Made by a program: the position numbers and the translations under genes
Shown here: positions 8,336 to 17,115 of the stretch, in pieces
How positions within the stretch are numbered: position 1 is the stretch's first letter
Layout of the letters: each line of letters starts with the position of its first letter
NCBI GenBank assembly: GCA_052324925.1
Contig: JBQPRE010000001.1
Strand: one strand, 5' to 3'
From: Flavimobilis sp052324925
GTDB lineage: Bacteria; Actinomycetota; Actinomycetes; Actinomycetales; Cellulomonadaceae
DNA: 64,000 nucleotides
Notes under the pieces: generated by a model
What the model saw: the letters and a program-made list of their open reading frames with translations, nothing else
Databases searched by the model: none
What the model was told of the DNA's origin: nothing

Positions 8336-11161
8336 GTGTCCTCCTTCCTCTACCGCCTCGGTCGCACCGCCTCACGGCACCGACGCGCGGTCGTCGCGCT
8401 CGTGCTCGCGACACTCGTCCTCCTCGGCGGCGCCGCTGGCCTCCTGCAGCAGGGCATGGACAACTCCGTCAGCATCCCCGGCACAGAGTCCCAGGCCGCG
8501 CTCGACCGCCTGAGCGCGACGTTCCCCGAGGTCTCGGGTGCCAGCGCCCAGATTCTCGTCGTCGCCCCCGAGGGCACCTCGGTGCGCGACGAAGGCGTCG
8601 CAACGACCGTCCGCGCCACAACCGACGCGCTCACCGAGCGCGACGACGTCCGCGGCATCCAGTCGCCCTTCACCGACACCCTCACGGGCACGCCCATCGC
8701 CGCGGCAGACGCGGCCGGGCTGTCCGACGACGACCGCGCCGCGCTCGTCACCGTGATGATGAACGGCGCGAGCCCCGAGATCCCCACCGAGATCAAGGAC
8801 GAGATCGCCGACATCGTCGGCGACCTCGCCGCCGAGCTCCCTGACGGCTGGACCGCAACCGTCGGCGGCGAGCTCTACTCCTCGGAGTTCCCCGAGATCA
8901 CGCCGACCGAGGCCCTCGGCGTCGGCGTCGCCCTCATCGTCCTCGTCCTCACCCTCGGCTCCCTCGTCGCGGCAGGCCTGCCGCTCGTCAACGCGCTCGT
9001 CGGCGTGGGCATCGCCATGGCGCTCGTCCTGCTCGCGACCGCCGTGACCCCGGTCAACTCCTCGACGCCCATGCTCGCGCTCATGCTCGGCCTCGCCGTC
9101 GGCATCGACTACGCGCTGTTCATCGTCTCGCGTCACCGCGACCAGCTGCGCGAGGGCCTCGACGTCGAGGAGTCGATCGCGCGCGCGACCGCGACGTCCG
9201 GCTCCGCCGTGCTCTTCGCGGGCCTCACCGTGATGATCGCGCTCGTCGGCCTCGGCGTCGCCGGCATCCCCTTCCTCACGACCATGGGTGTGGCGGGGGC
9301 CGTCGCCGTCGCCGTGTCCGTCGTCGTCTCCGTGACGCTCACGCCCGCGCTGCTCGGCTTTGCGGGGGAGCGGCTGCGGCCGCGACCCTCGCGTCGCGCT
9401 CGCCGCGCCGCAGCGCGCGCAGCCGCGCACGCGGGTGCACCGCACGACGCGACGCCCGACGCCCCCGCGCTCCCCGCCCTCACCCGCTCCGACCGCTTCT
9501 TCGCCGGCTGGGTCTCGGCTGTCACGCGCCGCCCCATCGTGACGATCGGCGCCGTCCTCATCGTCGGCGTGATCCTCGCTCTGCCAGCGCTCAACCTGCG
9601 ACTCGCCCTGCCCAACGCGGGCGGCCTGCCGACCTCGAGCCAGGCGCGCCAGACGTACGACGCCATCACCGACCACTACGGCGCAGGCGCCAACGGCCCC
9701 CTCATCGTCACCGGGTCGATCCTCACGAGCGACGACCCGCTCGGCCTCGCCGACGACATCGCGCGCGAGATGCAAGCCCTGCCCGGCGTCGCCGACGTGC
9801 CGCTCGCGACCCCCAACGCGTCGGCCGACACGCTCATCGTCCAGGTCGTCCCCGCGACCGGACCGACCGACGAGGCCACGACCGAGCTCGTCCAAGAGAT
9901 CCGCGACCAGCGTGAACGGCTCAAGGACACCTACGACATCGACATCGCCGTCACGGGCTTCACCGCCGTCGGGATCGACGTGTCGGCGAAGCTCGGCGCC
10001 GCGCTCGTCCCCTTCGGGATCTTCGTCGTCGGTCTCTCGCTCGTGCTCCTCACGATGGTCTTCCGCTCGATCGCCGTCCCCCTCAAGGCGACGTTCGGCT
10101 ACCTCCTGTCCGTCGTCGCCGCGTTCGGCGTCGTTGCCGCCGTCTTCGAGGACGGGATCGCCGCCGAGCTCCTCAACGTCGGCAAGCTGGGGCCCGTCAT
10201 CTCGTTCATGCCCATCGTCCTCATGGGCGTGCTCTTCGGGCTCGCGATGGACTACGAGGTCTTCCTCGTCTCACGCATCCGCGAGGACTACGTGCACGGC
10301 GGCGACGCGCGCGCCGCGATCCGCTCAGGCTTCCGCGGCTCGGCACGCGTCGTCACCGCCGCGGCCGTCATCATGTTCTCGGTCTTCATCTTCTTCGTCC
10401 CCGAGGGCGACGTGTCGATCAAACCCATCGCGCTCGGTCTCGCGGTCGGCGTCTTCGTCGATGCGTTCCTCGTACGGATGACGCTCGTGCCCGCGATCCT
10501 CGAGCTCCTCGGGGACAAGGCGTGGTGGATGCCGCGTTGGCTCGATCGCGCGCTGCCGTCGTTCGACGTCGAGGGTGAGGGCCTGCACGCCGAGCTCGCG
10601 CTCGACGGATGGCCCGCAGCCGGGACGATGATCGGTGCACGCGCACTCGTCGTCGACGAACGCGCCGGAGTCCCGACGCCGCTCGACCTCGCAGTCCCGA
10701 CCGGCGCCGTCCTCGTCGTCGATGGCCCCGCACGCGCGGTCACGGGCCTGCTCCTCACGCTCGCCGGGCGCGTCGCGCCCGTCAGCGGCGACCTCAAGGT
10801 CGACGGGCTCGGACTGCCCATGCGCGGCGGCGCGGTGCGCCGCCGCGTCGGGTGGGTCGACTCCCGCCACACCGACGTCCGCGCCGTCGAGGCCGCCGTC
10901 CGCGAAAACCCCCGTGTGCTCGTCGTCGACGCAGCCCACCACCTCCACGGGGACGAGCGCGCCGGGCTGGCGCTGCGCAGCGCGCTCGAGGCGGGCGTGA
11001 CGCTCGTGCTCGGCTCCGCCGGGCCCGACGTGCTCCCGCCCGGACTCACCCCCACCCACCGCCTCAGTCTCGAGCCCGTCGTGGCCGCGACCGAGAGCCC
11101 CGCCGGCACCCCTGCCGCCGGAACCGCCGTCGGAACCGCCGCGGCCGGAGCCCAGCGATGA
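8336..11161 (+). CDS. MMPL family RND-type exporter with C-terminal degenerate ABC-ATPase-like domain
   Basis: A 941-residue membrane protein. Residues 1 to about 740 form a standard MMPL/RND transporter with two repeats, each with a periplasmic domain and a sterol-sensing-like bundle (LGLAVGIDYALFIVSRHRD about 255; FGLAMDYEVFLVSRIRED about 637). MMPL proteins export lipids, siderophores or drugs using the proton gradient. Residues about 748-925 are not MMPL. They read like an ABC nucleotide-binding domain that has lost its catalytic residues: VVDGPARAVTGLLLTLAG aligns with a Walker A region but lacks the lysine, and PRVLVVDAAHHL aligns with Walker B but has Ala for the catalytic Glu. No LSGGQ signature is present. 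The GTG at 8336 has GGAG at 8327-8330. The stop overlaps a possible ATG of the YhgE/Pip gene. Twin TetR operators precede it. Confidence 0.9.
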   Translation: MSSFLYRLGRTASRHRRAVVALVLATLVLLGGAAGLLQQGMDNSVSIPGTESQAALDRLSATFPEVSGASAQILVVAPEGTSVRDEGVATTVRATTDALTERDDVRGIQSPFTDTLTGTPIAAADAAGLSDDDRAALVTVMMNGASPEIPTEIKDEIADIVGDLAAELPDGWTATVGGELYSSEFPEITPTEALGVGVALIVLVLTLGSLVAAGLPLVNALVGVGIAMALVLLATAVTPVNSSTPMLALMLGLAVGIDYALFIVSRHRDQLREGLDVEESIARATATSGSAVLFAGLTVMIALVGLGVAGIPFLTTMGVAGAVAVAVSVVVSVTLTPALLGFAGERLRPRPSRRARRAAARAAAHAGAPHDATPDAPALPALTRSDRFFAGWVSAVTRRPIVTIGAVLIVGVILALPALNLRLALPNAGGLPTSSQARQTYDAITDHYGAGANGPLIVTGSILTSDDPLGLADDIAREMQALPGVADVPLATPNASADTLIVQVVPATGPTDEATTELVQEIRDQRERLKDTYDIDIAVTGFTAVGIDVSAKLGAALVPFGIFVVGLSLVLLTMVFRSIAVPLKATFGYLLSVVAAFGVVAAVFEDGIAAELLNVGKLGPVISFMPIVLMGVLFGLAMDYEVFLVSRIREDYVHGGDARAAIRSGFRGSARVVTAAAVIMFSVFIFFVPEGDVSIKPIALGLAVGVFVDAFLVRMTLVPAILELLGDKAWWMPRWLDRALPSFDVEGEGLHAELALDGWPAAGTMIGARALVVDERAGVPTPLDLAVPTGAVLVVDGPARAVTGLLLTLAGRVAPVSGDLKVDGLGLPMRGGAVRRRVGWVDSRHTDVRAVEAAVRENPRVLVVDAAHHLHGDERAGLALRSALEAGVTLVLGSAGPDVLPPGLTPTHRLSLEPVVAATESPAGTPAAGTAVGTAAAGAQR

Positions 11162-11187
11162 CCGCCCCCGTCCGGAAGGACCCCCTG

Positions 11188-13539
11188 ATGACCCGCTCCG
11201 CACAGCGCCGGTGGCTCCTCGCGGCCGTCGCGCTCCTCGTCCCCGTCGCCCTCGTCTTCACCGTGCTCGCCTCCCAGTGGGACCCCGCCGCACGCGCCGC
11301 CGACGTCACGGCCGCCGTCGTCAACCACGACGAACCCGTGACGATCGGTGACCAGCTGACCCCGCTCGGTCGCCAGCTCGCAGCCGAGCTCGTCAAGGGA
11401 TCGCGGTCGCGCGGCGGCTGGACGTGGGTCGTCACAGACTCCGACGACGCGACGACAGGGCTCGACGACGGCACGTACGCGGCGGTCGTGACGATTCCCG
11501 AGTCGTTCTCGGCCGACGCAACCTCGTTCGCCGACGGTGACAGCGCGCGCCAGGCGCACATCGACGTCGTCACCGCGCACGGTTCGACCGCGACGCGCGA
11601 CCTCGTGACGACCGCGCTCGCCGACGCAGCGACCGTCGGCCTCGGCCGCCAGCTCACGCAGACCTACATCGAACAGGTGCTCGTCGGGTTCTCGACGACG
11701 GGCGATCAGCTGGGTGAGGCTGCCGACGGCGCGAAGCAGCTCGCGTCGGGTGCGGGCAAGCTCGCTGACGGTCAGCAGCAGCTGGCTGACGGGGCGGGGA
11801 GCCTCGCGTCTGGCACGACGACCCTCGCCGACGGGCTCGCGTCCCTCGCGGGTGGTGCGGGCACCGCCGCGTCGGGAGCGAGCTCGCTCGCGGCGGGCGC
11901 CGGAGAGCTCTCGAGCGGTGCGCGCGACCTCGCGTCGGGTGCCGCCACCCTCGCGAAGGGCACCAAGCCGCTCGCCGTGGGCGCGTCCGACGCCGCCCGC
12001 GGCGGCAAGGACCTCGCCAAGGGGGCCAAGGACCTCGCCGCAGGCGCCGGTGCGCTCGCGACGGGAACGTCCGCGATCGCTGACGGCGCGGGCACGCTCG
12101 CTGCGGGTGCCGAGCCGCTCGCGACCGGTGCGGGAGCCGTCGCCGACGGCATCGACCAGGTGCTCACGGGCGTGACCGGCATGCAGCCCCGGGTGGCTGT
12201 GCTTCCGGGAGCGGTCGGCGCGCTGCGCGCCGCGCTCGAAGGCCTTGACGGCGCCGACCCGGTGACCATCGACGTGACGGTAAAGAAGGTCGCGGCCGGC
12301 CTCGCCGCTCTCGAGGGCGACCCTGACGCCGCCCCGACGTCCGAGGCGGCGGGCCTCTACGGCCTCGTCGCAGGGCTCGGTGGGCTCGTCGGTGACCCCG
12401 ACGCGGCTCCGACCTCGCCCGCCTCGGGCCTCCGCGGACTCGCGGCGGGCGCGCGCAGCGTGGCCGACGGGACCGACGAGCTCGCCTCGGGCGCCTCGAC
12501 GCTCGCCTCAGGTGCTGGCGAGGTGGCCGAGGGCGCGGACGCCCTCGCCACCGGGACGACCGCGCTGTCGAAGGGCGCGAGCTCGCTCTCGGGCGGCCTC
12601 ACGACGCTCTCCAAGGGAACCTCCCAGCTCTCGACCGGTGCGGGCGCGCTCGCCACCGGCGCAACGTCGCTCTCGACGGGCGCGACGACCCTCGCAACCG
12701 GTGCGGGCGAGCTCGCAGGAGGCGTCGGCCAGCTCTCCGAGGGTGCGCGCGGCGCATCGACCGGAGCGGGAGCCCTGCGCGACGGGGCCTCGAGCCTCGC
12801 CGAGGGCCTCGGCACGACCCTGCCCGGGACGACGCAGCTGACCGACGGCGCCTCCGAGCTGGCCGACGGCCTCAGCACGGCCGTCGACGCGCTCGCGCAG
12901 CAGAAGGTCACCGACCCGGCCGCCCTCGCGAACGTCATCGCCTCACCCGTCGCGGCACCCGCGGCGCGCGGCCTTGGCTCGGTCGGCTCGGCGGGCATCA
13001 CCGCGGCCGTCGCGCTGTGGCTCGGGGCGCTCGTTCTCACCATGCGCCCGCACGTCTCGGGAGCCGCGATGCTCGGCACGACGCGGTCCTCGGCCGTCGT
13101 CACCGCCCGCGACACCGCAGCCATCGGCGGCGTCGCCGCAGCTCAGGGACTGCTCGTGGGTGCGGTCCTCGTCGCGGTGACCGAGGCCTCGTGGGTGGCC
13201 GTCCCGGCCGCTGCGTTCGTCGCGGTCGTCCTCGTGTGGTTCCTCTACGCGCTCGTCGCCTGGGTCGGGAACGTCGGGCGGGCCGCCGCGCTCATCGTCG
13301 GCGTGGCGGTTCTCGTCGCGTCGTCGGCGCCGTCCGCACCCGCGTGGGTCGGCGGGCTCGGCGAGCTCGGACCGCTCGACGCAGCGGGCCAGCTGCTCGG
13401 TGGCTTCGTGCACGGGGAGGCGTCGGGTGGGGCGTTCGTCGTCCTGCTCGTGTGGGCTGCAGCCTCCGCTGCGGCCGCGATCGGCGCAACGAGCTGGCGC
13501 CGCCGGCAGGCGGGCAGCGCGGTGCTGGCCGCGGCCTGA
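11188..13539 (+). CDS. YhgE/Pip family membrane protein with LAxGA heptad repeats
   Basis: A 783-residue protein of the YhgE/Pip (phage infection protein-like, ABC-2-type) family. One N-terminal membrane segment (RRWLLAAVALLVPVALVFTVLA) leads into an extracytoplasmic region. From about residue 170 to 575 a seven-residue motif of the form LAxGAxx (LADGAGSLASGTTTLADG and so on) repeats dozens of times, predicting a very long helix or coiled coil with Ala/Gly faces. The C-terminus has about six membrane segments. The ATG at 11188 has GGAAGGA seven bases upstream; an alternative ATG at 11158 overlaps the previous stop (ATGA). Coexpression with the MMPL exporter and TetR control are likely. YhgE/Pip proteins are usually paired with an ABC ATPase; here the only ATPase-like part is the degenerate domain fused to the MMPL protein. 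Confidence 0.88.
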   Translation: MTRSAQRRWLLAAVALLVPVALVFTVLASQWDPAARAADVTAAVVNHDEPVTIGDQLTPLGRQLAAELVKGSRSRGGWTWVVTDSDDATTGLDDGTYAAVVTIPESFSADATSFADGDSARQAHIDVVTAHGSTATRDLVTTALADAATVGLGRQLTQTYIEQVLVGFSTTGDQLGEAADGAKQLASGAGKLADGQQQLADGAGSLASGTTTLADGLASLAGGAGTAASGASSLAAGAGELSSGARDLASGAATLAKGTKPLAVGASDAARGGKDLAKGAKDLAAGAGALATGTSAIADGAGTLAAGAEPLATGAGAVADGIDQVLTGVTGMQPRVAVLPGAVGALRAALEGLDGADPVTIDVTVKKVAAGLAALEGDPDAAPTSEAAGLYGLVAGLGGLVGDPDAAPTSPASGLRGLAAGARSVADGTDELASGASTLASGAGEVAEGADALATGTTALSKGASSLSGGLTTLSKGTSQLSTGAGALATGATSLSTGATTLATGAGELAGGVGQLSEGARGASTGAGALRDGASSLAEGLGTTLPGTTQLTDGASELADGLSTAVDALAQQKVTDPAALANVIASPVAAPAARGLGSVGSAGITAAVALWLGALVLTMRPHVSGAAMLGTTRSSAVVTARDTAAIGGVAAAQGLLVGAVLVAVTEASWVAVPAAAFVAVVLVWFLYALVAWVGNVGRAAALIVGVAVLVASSAPSAPAWVGGLGELGPLDAAGQLLGGFVHGEASGGAFVVLLVWAAASAAAAIGATSWRRRQAGSAVLAAA

Positions 13540-13544
13540 CCGCG

Positions 13545-13560
13545 GCCCGCCCAGGCGGGC
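13545..13560. terminator. Hairpin between convergent YhgE/Pip and pirin genes
   Basis: GCCCGCCCAGGCGGGC can form a 6-bp G+C stem with a CCAG loop. It lies in the 31-bp gap between two convergent stop codons, so it may end transcription from both sides. There is no U-tract. Confidence 0.45.
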
Positions 13561-13570
13561 GTGGGCGGCG

Positions 13571-14620
13571 CTACCGGGCGCGCGGGCGGAGCCGGACGTG
13601 GGGGAGCTCGGGCGCCGGCAGCGGCCGCCCGTCGTACCCGACGACCTTGCCGAAGCGGGCCTCGCCCTCGGCCCCGCCGTCCACAGCGTCCTGCCACAGC
13701 CGACGGGCCTCGACGACCTCGTCGTGCGTGCGCCCGACGAAGTTCCACCACATGAGGATCTGCTCGTCGAACGGCTCTCCGCCGACGAGCATGGCGCGCA
13801 CGGGACCGTCACCCGCGCGCAGCTCAAGGACACGCCGCCCGGGCGCGACATAGCCGACCCACGCGGGGGCGATCGTCGTCCCCTCGAGCGCGAGGTCGCC
13901 CAGGTCAACAAGAACAGCGTGCTCGAACGACTCCTCGACCTCGAGGCGCACGACCGCACCCGCGGCCAGGTCGATCTGCGCTGCGACGAGCGGCGTGTAC
14001 GCGCGCGCGGGCGACGTCACCCCACCGAGCGACCCCATGACGACCTGGACGCGCCCGACCGCCTCACCAACCGCATCCGCGGGCGCGTTCGCGGGCGCAC
14101 CACGGTCGTCCGCGTGCATGAGCGTGAACGACGGCACCTCCTCGACGTGCTCGAACGCGCGCTCGCCATGCCGTGCTTCCTCGGGCAACGCAGTCCACAG
14201 CTGCACGCCGTGCAGCCGCGGACTCTCCGGGAAGAGCTGCGGGGTCGCTTCCTCGGAGTGGCAGATCCCCGCGCCCGACGTCATGAGGTTGAGCTGTCCG
14301 GGCGTGATCTCCTCAAGGGAACCGAGCGCGTCGCGGTGCCGCACACGCCCCTCGAACAGCCAGGTGACGGTCTGCAGTCCGATGTGCGGGTGGGGTGCGA
14401 CGTCCATGCCACCCGTCGCGGCGACGTCGTCGGGCCCGTAGTGGTCGATGAAGCAGAATGCGCCGACCATGGAGCGTCCGCGCGAGGGAAGGGTCCGGCG
14501 GACCGTCATGGCTCGCGGCCCGCCGAGCGGAACGTCGCGCGGCTCGACGAGCTCGACCCCCGCGTGGATGGCGCCCGCGCTGCACGGGGTCTCGGTGGGC
14601 TGGGGGTCGAGGTTCGTCAT
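13571..14620 (-). CDS. Pirin family protein
   Basis: A 349-residue bicupin of the pirin family, cytoplasmic. Pirins bind an iron ion and act as redox-sensing cofactors or quercetinase-like enzymes. The N-terminal cupin holds the metal-binding histidines in PHPHIGLQTVTWLFEG (about residues 74-89) and the following SGAGICHSEE. GVQLWTALP, also typical, follows. The ATG at 14620 overlaps the TGA of the upstream acetyltransferase (ATGA), so the two genes form an operon; GGAGA lies just upstream. The C-terminal cupin (about 200-330) is less conserved, with MLVGGEPFDEQILMWWNFVGRT, the usual pirin_C end. The function in this organism is not indicated by context. Confidence 0.92.
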   Translation of the reverse strand: MTNLDPQPTETPCSAGAIHAGVELVEPRDVPLGGPRAMTVRRTLPSRGRSMVGAFCFIDHYGPDDVAATGGMDVAPHPHIGLQTVTWLFEGRVRHRDALGSLEEITPGQLNLMTSGAGICHSEEATPQLFPESPRLHGVQLWTALPEEARHGERAFEHVEEVPSFTLMHADDRGAPANAPADAVGEAVGRVQVVMGSLGGVTSPARAYTPLVAAQIDLAAGAVVRLEVEESFEHAVLVDLGDLALEGTTIAPAWVGYVAPGRRVLELRAGDGPVRAMLVGGEPFDEQILMWWNFVGRTHDEVVEARRLWQDAVDGGAEGEARFGKVVGYDGRPLPAPELPHVRLRPRAR

Positions 14621-14937
14621 GGGTGGTCTCCGAGGCCGAGCCGCTCGCGGGCGTCGGCGGGGACGAGATCGAGCCAACGACCGGGGTCGCGCGCGATCGT
14701 GGCGCGGGCGTAGGAGCAGAACGGCAGAACGGCCAGGTCGCGCTGCCGGACGTCGTCGAGGACGGATGTGATGAGCTCCTTCGCAAGACCCTGACCTGCG
14801 AAGATGGGGAGCGTCTCCGTGTGAGTGAGGGCGATGACGTGCCCTTCGAGCCGGTAGTCGACGAAGCCGGCGAGCGTGCCGTCGACGGCGATCTCGTAGC
14901 GCGACGCGTCGGGTGCGTCGATGACGGTGACGTTCAC
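14617..14937 (-). CDS. Small GNAT-type N-acetyltransferase (NATD1/YjdJ-like)
   Basis: A 106-residue single-domain protein of the short Gcn5-related acetyltransferase group. It shows the substrate-side strand FVDYRLEGHVIALTHTETLP, an acetyl-CoA loop equivalent FAGQGLAKELITSVLDDVR (about residues 47-65), and the C-terminal VLPFCSYARATIARDP that marks this subfamily. The acceptor substrate is unknown. Its stop overlaps the start of the pirin gene by four bases. Confidence 0.88.
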   Translation of the reverse strand: MNVTVIDAPDASRYEIAVDGTLAGFVDYRLEGHVIALTHTETLPIFAGQGLAKELITSVLDDVRQRDLAVLPFCSYARATIARDPGRWLDLVPADARERLGLGDHP

Positions 14938-14987
14938 GGAGCCTCCCTGGTCAGTGAACCTTCATCCTGCGCCATCTCTGGCGTGCG

Positions 14988-15028
14988 GCGCATCCCCCAG
15001 CGCCTGCGCAGGAGCCCGGGGGATGCGC
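14988..15028 (-). terminator. Terminator-like hairpin after the P-type ATPase gene
   Basis: GCGCATCCCCC (14988-14998) pairs perfectly with GGGGGATGCGC (15018-15028) across a 19-base loop that itself contains CCTGCGCAGG. It starts 16 bases past the stop of the minus-strand ATPase gene. No U-tract follows, which is common for actinobacterial terminators. Confidence 0.55.
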
Positions 15029-15043
15029 GCGTGAGCGGCGTTC

Positions 15044-17002
15044 CTACGATGTCACGCGTTCGCGCACGCCGGCTGCCTCGGCCGGGGCCGGGGTGCGGGA
15101 CGCGGGCGGCAGCGTGGGTGCGCGACGCCCGGGGGTGAGGGCGCGCAGCGCGCCGAGGATCGCGACGAGGTCGACGACCTCTTGCATGGCCGCGCCCGCG
15201 AGTGCGGGCAGGAAGCCGAAGGCGGCGACGAGCATGAGGACGACGGAGAGCCCGATGCCCGCCCAGATGCTCTCGAGCGCGACGCGGACGGTGCGTCGGG
15301 CGATCCCGACGAGCTGCAGGAGGCCGCCGAGGTCGTCGATGAGCAGGACCGCGTCGGCGGACTCGCTGGCCGCGGTTGCGCCGGTGGCGCCCATGGCGAC
15401 GCCGACGTCGGCGACAGCGAGTACCGGGGCGTCGTTGACGCCGTCGCCCACCATGAGGACGGGACGGTCCGTGAGCCCCGCGACCGCGGCGACCTTCTCC
15501 TGCGGCAGGAGGCGAGAGCGGACGTCGTCGATGCCGACCTCGGCCGCGACGTGCTGGGCAGTCTCGCTCGCATCGCCCGTGAGCATGACGATGTGCTCGA
15601 CGCCGAGGCCCCGCAGCGCCGTGAGCACGGCAGCGCTCTCGTCGCGGAGCGCGTCGGTGAGCTCGACGCGTCCCACGAGGGCGCCGTCGACGGCGACGTA
15701 GACGGCTACCGCCCCCGGCGGGATGGGGGCATCGGTCGAGACGTGCGGGGCTGTGGTCACGTCGGCGTCGGTGCCGGGCGCCGCGCTGCCCCCAGGAGCC
15801 TCGCGGCGCGAGGCGTCCACGACCCACGACGCCTTGCCGACCGCGACCCGACGCTCGCCGACGGTCGCGGCCACGCCGTGCGCGGTCTCCTCCGCGACGT
15901 CCGTACCCGTGGCCACCGGGAGCCCGCGCTCGCGGGCTCCCGCGACGACCGCGGTCGCGAGCGGGTGGGGGGAGTACTGCTCGGCCGCGGCAGCGAGGGC
16001 GAGCACGTCGTCCTCGGCGAGCCCGTCGGTCGCGACGACCCGTGTGATGTGGGGCCGCCCGTGCGTGAGGGTTCCGGTCTTGTCGAGCGCGACCGTCCGC
16101 ACGCGTGCGAGCTGTTCGAGCACGCCCCCGCCTTTGACGATGACACCCGCGCGCGCCGAGCGTGACATGCCGGCGACGAACGCGACCGGCGCGGCGATGA
16201 GCAGCGGGCACGGGGTCGCGACGACGAGGACCTCGGCGAGTCGGCGCGGGTCACCGCTCACCCACCAGGCGACGAGCGCGATCGTGATCGCGACGAGCGT
16301 GAACGGCAGTGCGTAGCGGTCGGCGAGCCGCACCATGGGTGCGCGTGACGACTCGGCCTCGGCCACGAGCGTGAGGATGCGCTGGTACTGGGAGTCTGCG
16401 GCGAGCGCGGTCGCGCGGATGCGGATGACGCGGTCGCCGTTGACGGTTCCGGAGGCGATGTGGTCGTCGCGCACGTGCTCGACGGGAAGGGACTCCCCGG
16501 TCACGGACGACTCGTCGAGCACGGCGTCGTCGTCGAGCAGGGAGCCGTCGACGGGGACGACCTCGGCGGGCTTGATGAGCAGGGTGTCGCCCACGGCGAC
16601 CTCGTCGACGGGGACGTCGGCGACGGTGCCGTCGGGCGCGAGCCGGTGAGCGGTGCGGGGTGCGCGGTCGAGGAGGGCGGTGAGCTCGCGCTTGGCGCGG
16701 CGCTCGGCGTAGTCCTCGAGGGCCTCGCCGCCCGTGAGCATGACGACGACGATGAGCGCGGCCCAGTGCTCGCCGACGGCGACGGCTGCGGAGATCGCGA
16801 GGACCGCGAGGATGTCGAGGCCGACGGCCCCGGCCCGCAGGGACTTCACCATGTCCCACGCCTGCGTGAGCGCCACCGTCATGGCCCAGGCCGTGATCAC
16901 CCAGCGCGATGCGTCCTGGAGGTCGGCTGCGAGCAGCGCGAGGCCGAGGACGCCGACGACGAGCGTGGCGATGACCCAGGGGTAGGCGCGGAGGCGTTCC
17001 AT
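15044..17002 (-). CDS. Heavy-metal translocating P1B-type ATPase with TPC motif
   Basis: A 652-residue metal-pumping P-type ATPase. Visible motifs: TGES actuator loop (168-171), phosphorylation site DKTGT (Asp307), HP motif region SPHPLA, and hinge GDGVNDAP. The membrane metal-site motif is TPCPL (263-267) rather than CPC, CPH or SPC, so it is not a standard copper or zinc pump. There is no N-terminal metal-binding domain: the protein starts directly with membrane helices. TPC-type P1B pumps have been linked to iron, nickel or cobalt, but the ion here cannot be read from sequence. Codon use matches the neighbours. It is followed by a strong hairpin and has no metal-responsive regulator beside it. 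Confidence 0.92.
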   Translation of the reverse strand: MERLRAYPWVIATLVVGVLGLALLAADLQDASRWVITAWAMTVALTQAWDMVKSLRAGAVGLDILAVLAISAAVAVGEHWAALIVVVMLTGGEALEDYAERRAKRELTALLDRAPRTAHRLAPDGTVADVPVDEVAVGDTLLIKPAEVVPVDGSLLDDDAVLDESSVTGESLPVEHVRDDHIASGTVNGDRVIRIRATALAADSQYQRILTLVAEAESSRAPMVRLADRYALPFTLVAITIALVAWWVSGDPRRLAEVLVVATPCPLLIAAPVAFVAGMSRSARAGVIVKGGGVLEQLARVRTVALDKTGTLTHGRPHITRVVATDGLAEDDVLALAAAAEQYSPHPLATAVVAGARERGLPVATGTDVAEETAHGVAATVGERRVAVGKASWVVDASRREAPGGSAAPGTDADVTTAPHVSTDAPIPPGAVAVYVAVDGALVGRVELTDALRDESAAVLTALRGLGVEHIVMLTGDASETAQHVAAEVGIDDVRSRLLPQEKVAAVAGLTDRPVLMVGDGVNDAPVLAVADVGVAMGATGATAASESADAVLLIDDLGGLLQLVGIARRTVRVALESIWAGIGLSVVLMLVAAFGFLPALAGAAMQEVVDLVAILGALRALTPGRRAPTLPPASRTPAPAEAAGVRERVTS

Positions 17003-17082
17003 GACACCAGTCCTACGCCTTACCGAGAATCATTTCCAGCAAGCGAAGGCTCGCCTCACTCGTCGTCGCCGTCGTGGACAAC

Positions 17083-17111
17083 GTGCGGGTCGCGCCGTAC
17101 GCGACCCGCAC
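17083..17111 (-). terminator. Terminator hairpin of the chemoreceptor gene
   Basis: GTGCGGGTCGCG (17083-17094) and CGCGACCCGCAC (17100-17111) form a perfect 12-bp stem with a CCGTA loop. It starts four bases beyond the chemoreceptor stop codon on the minus strand. Confidence 0.7.
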
Positions 17112-17115
17112 GCTG

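Noticed and set aside
8372..9895. A 507-codon minus-strand frame opposite the MMPL gene
   Set aside because: Antisense shadow of a well-supported exporter; acidic/basic low-complexity product.
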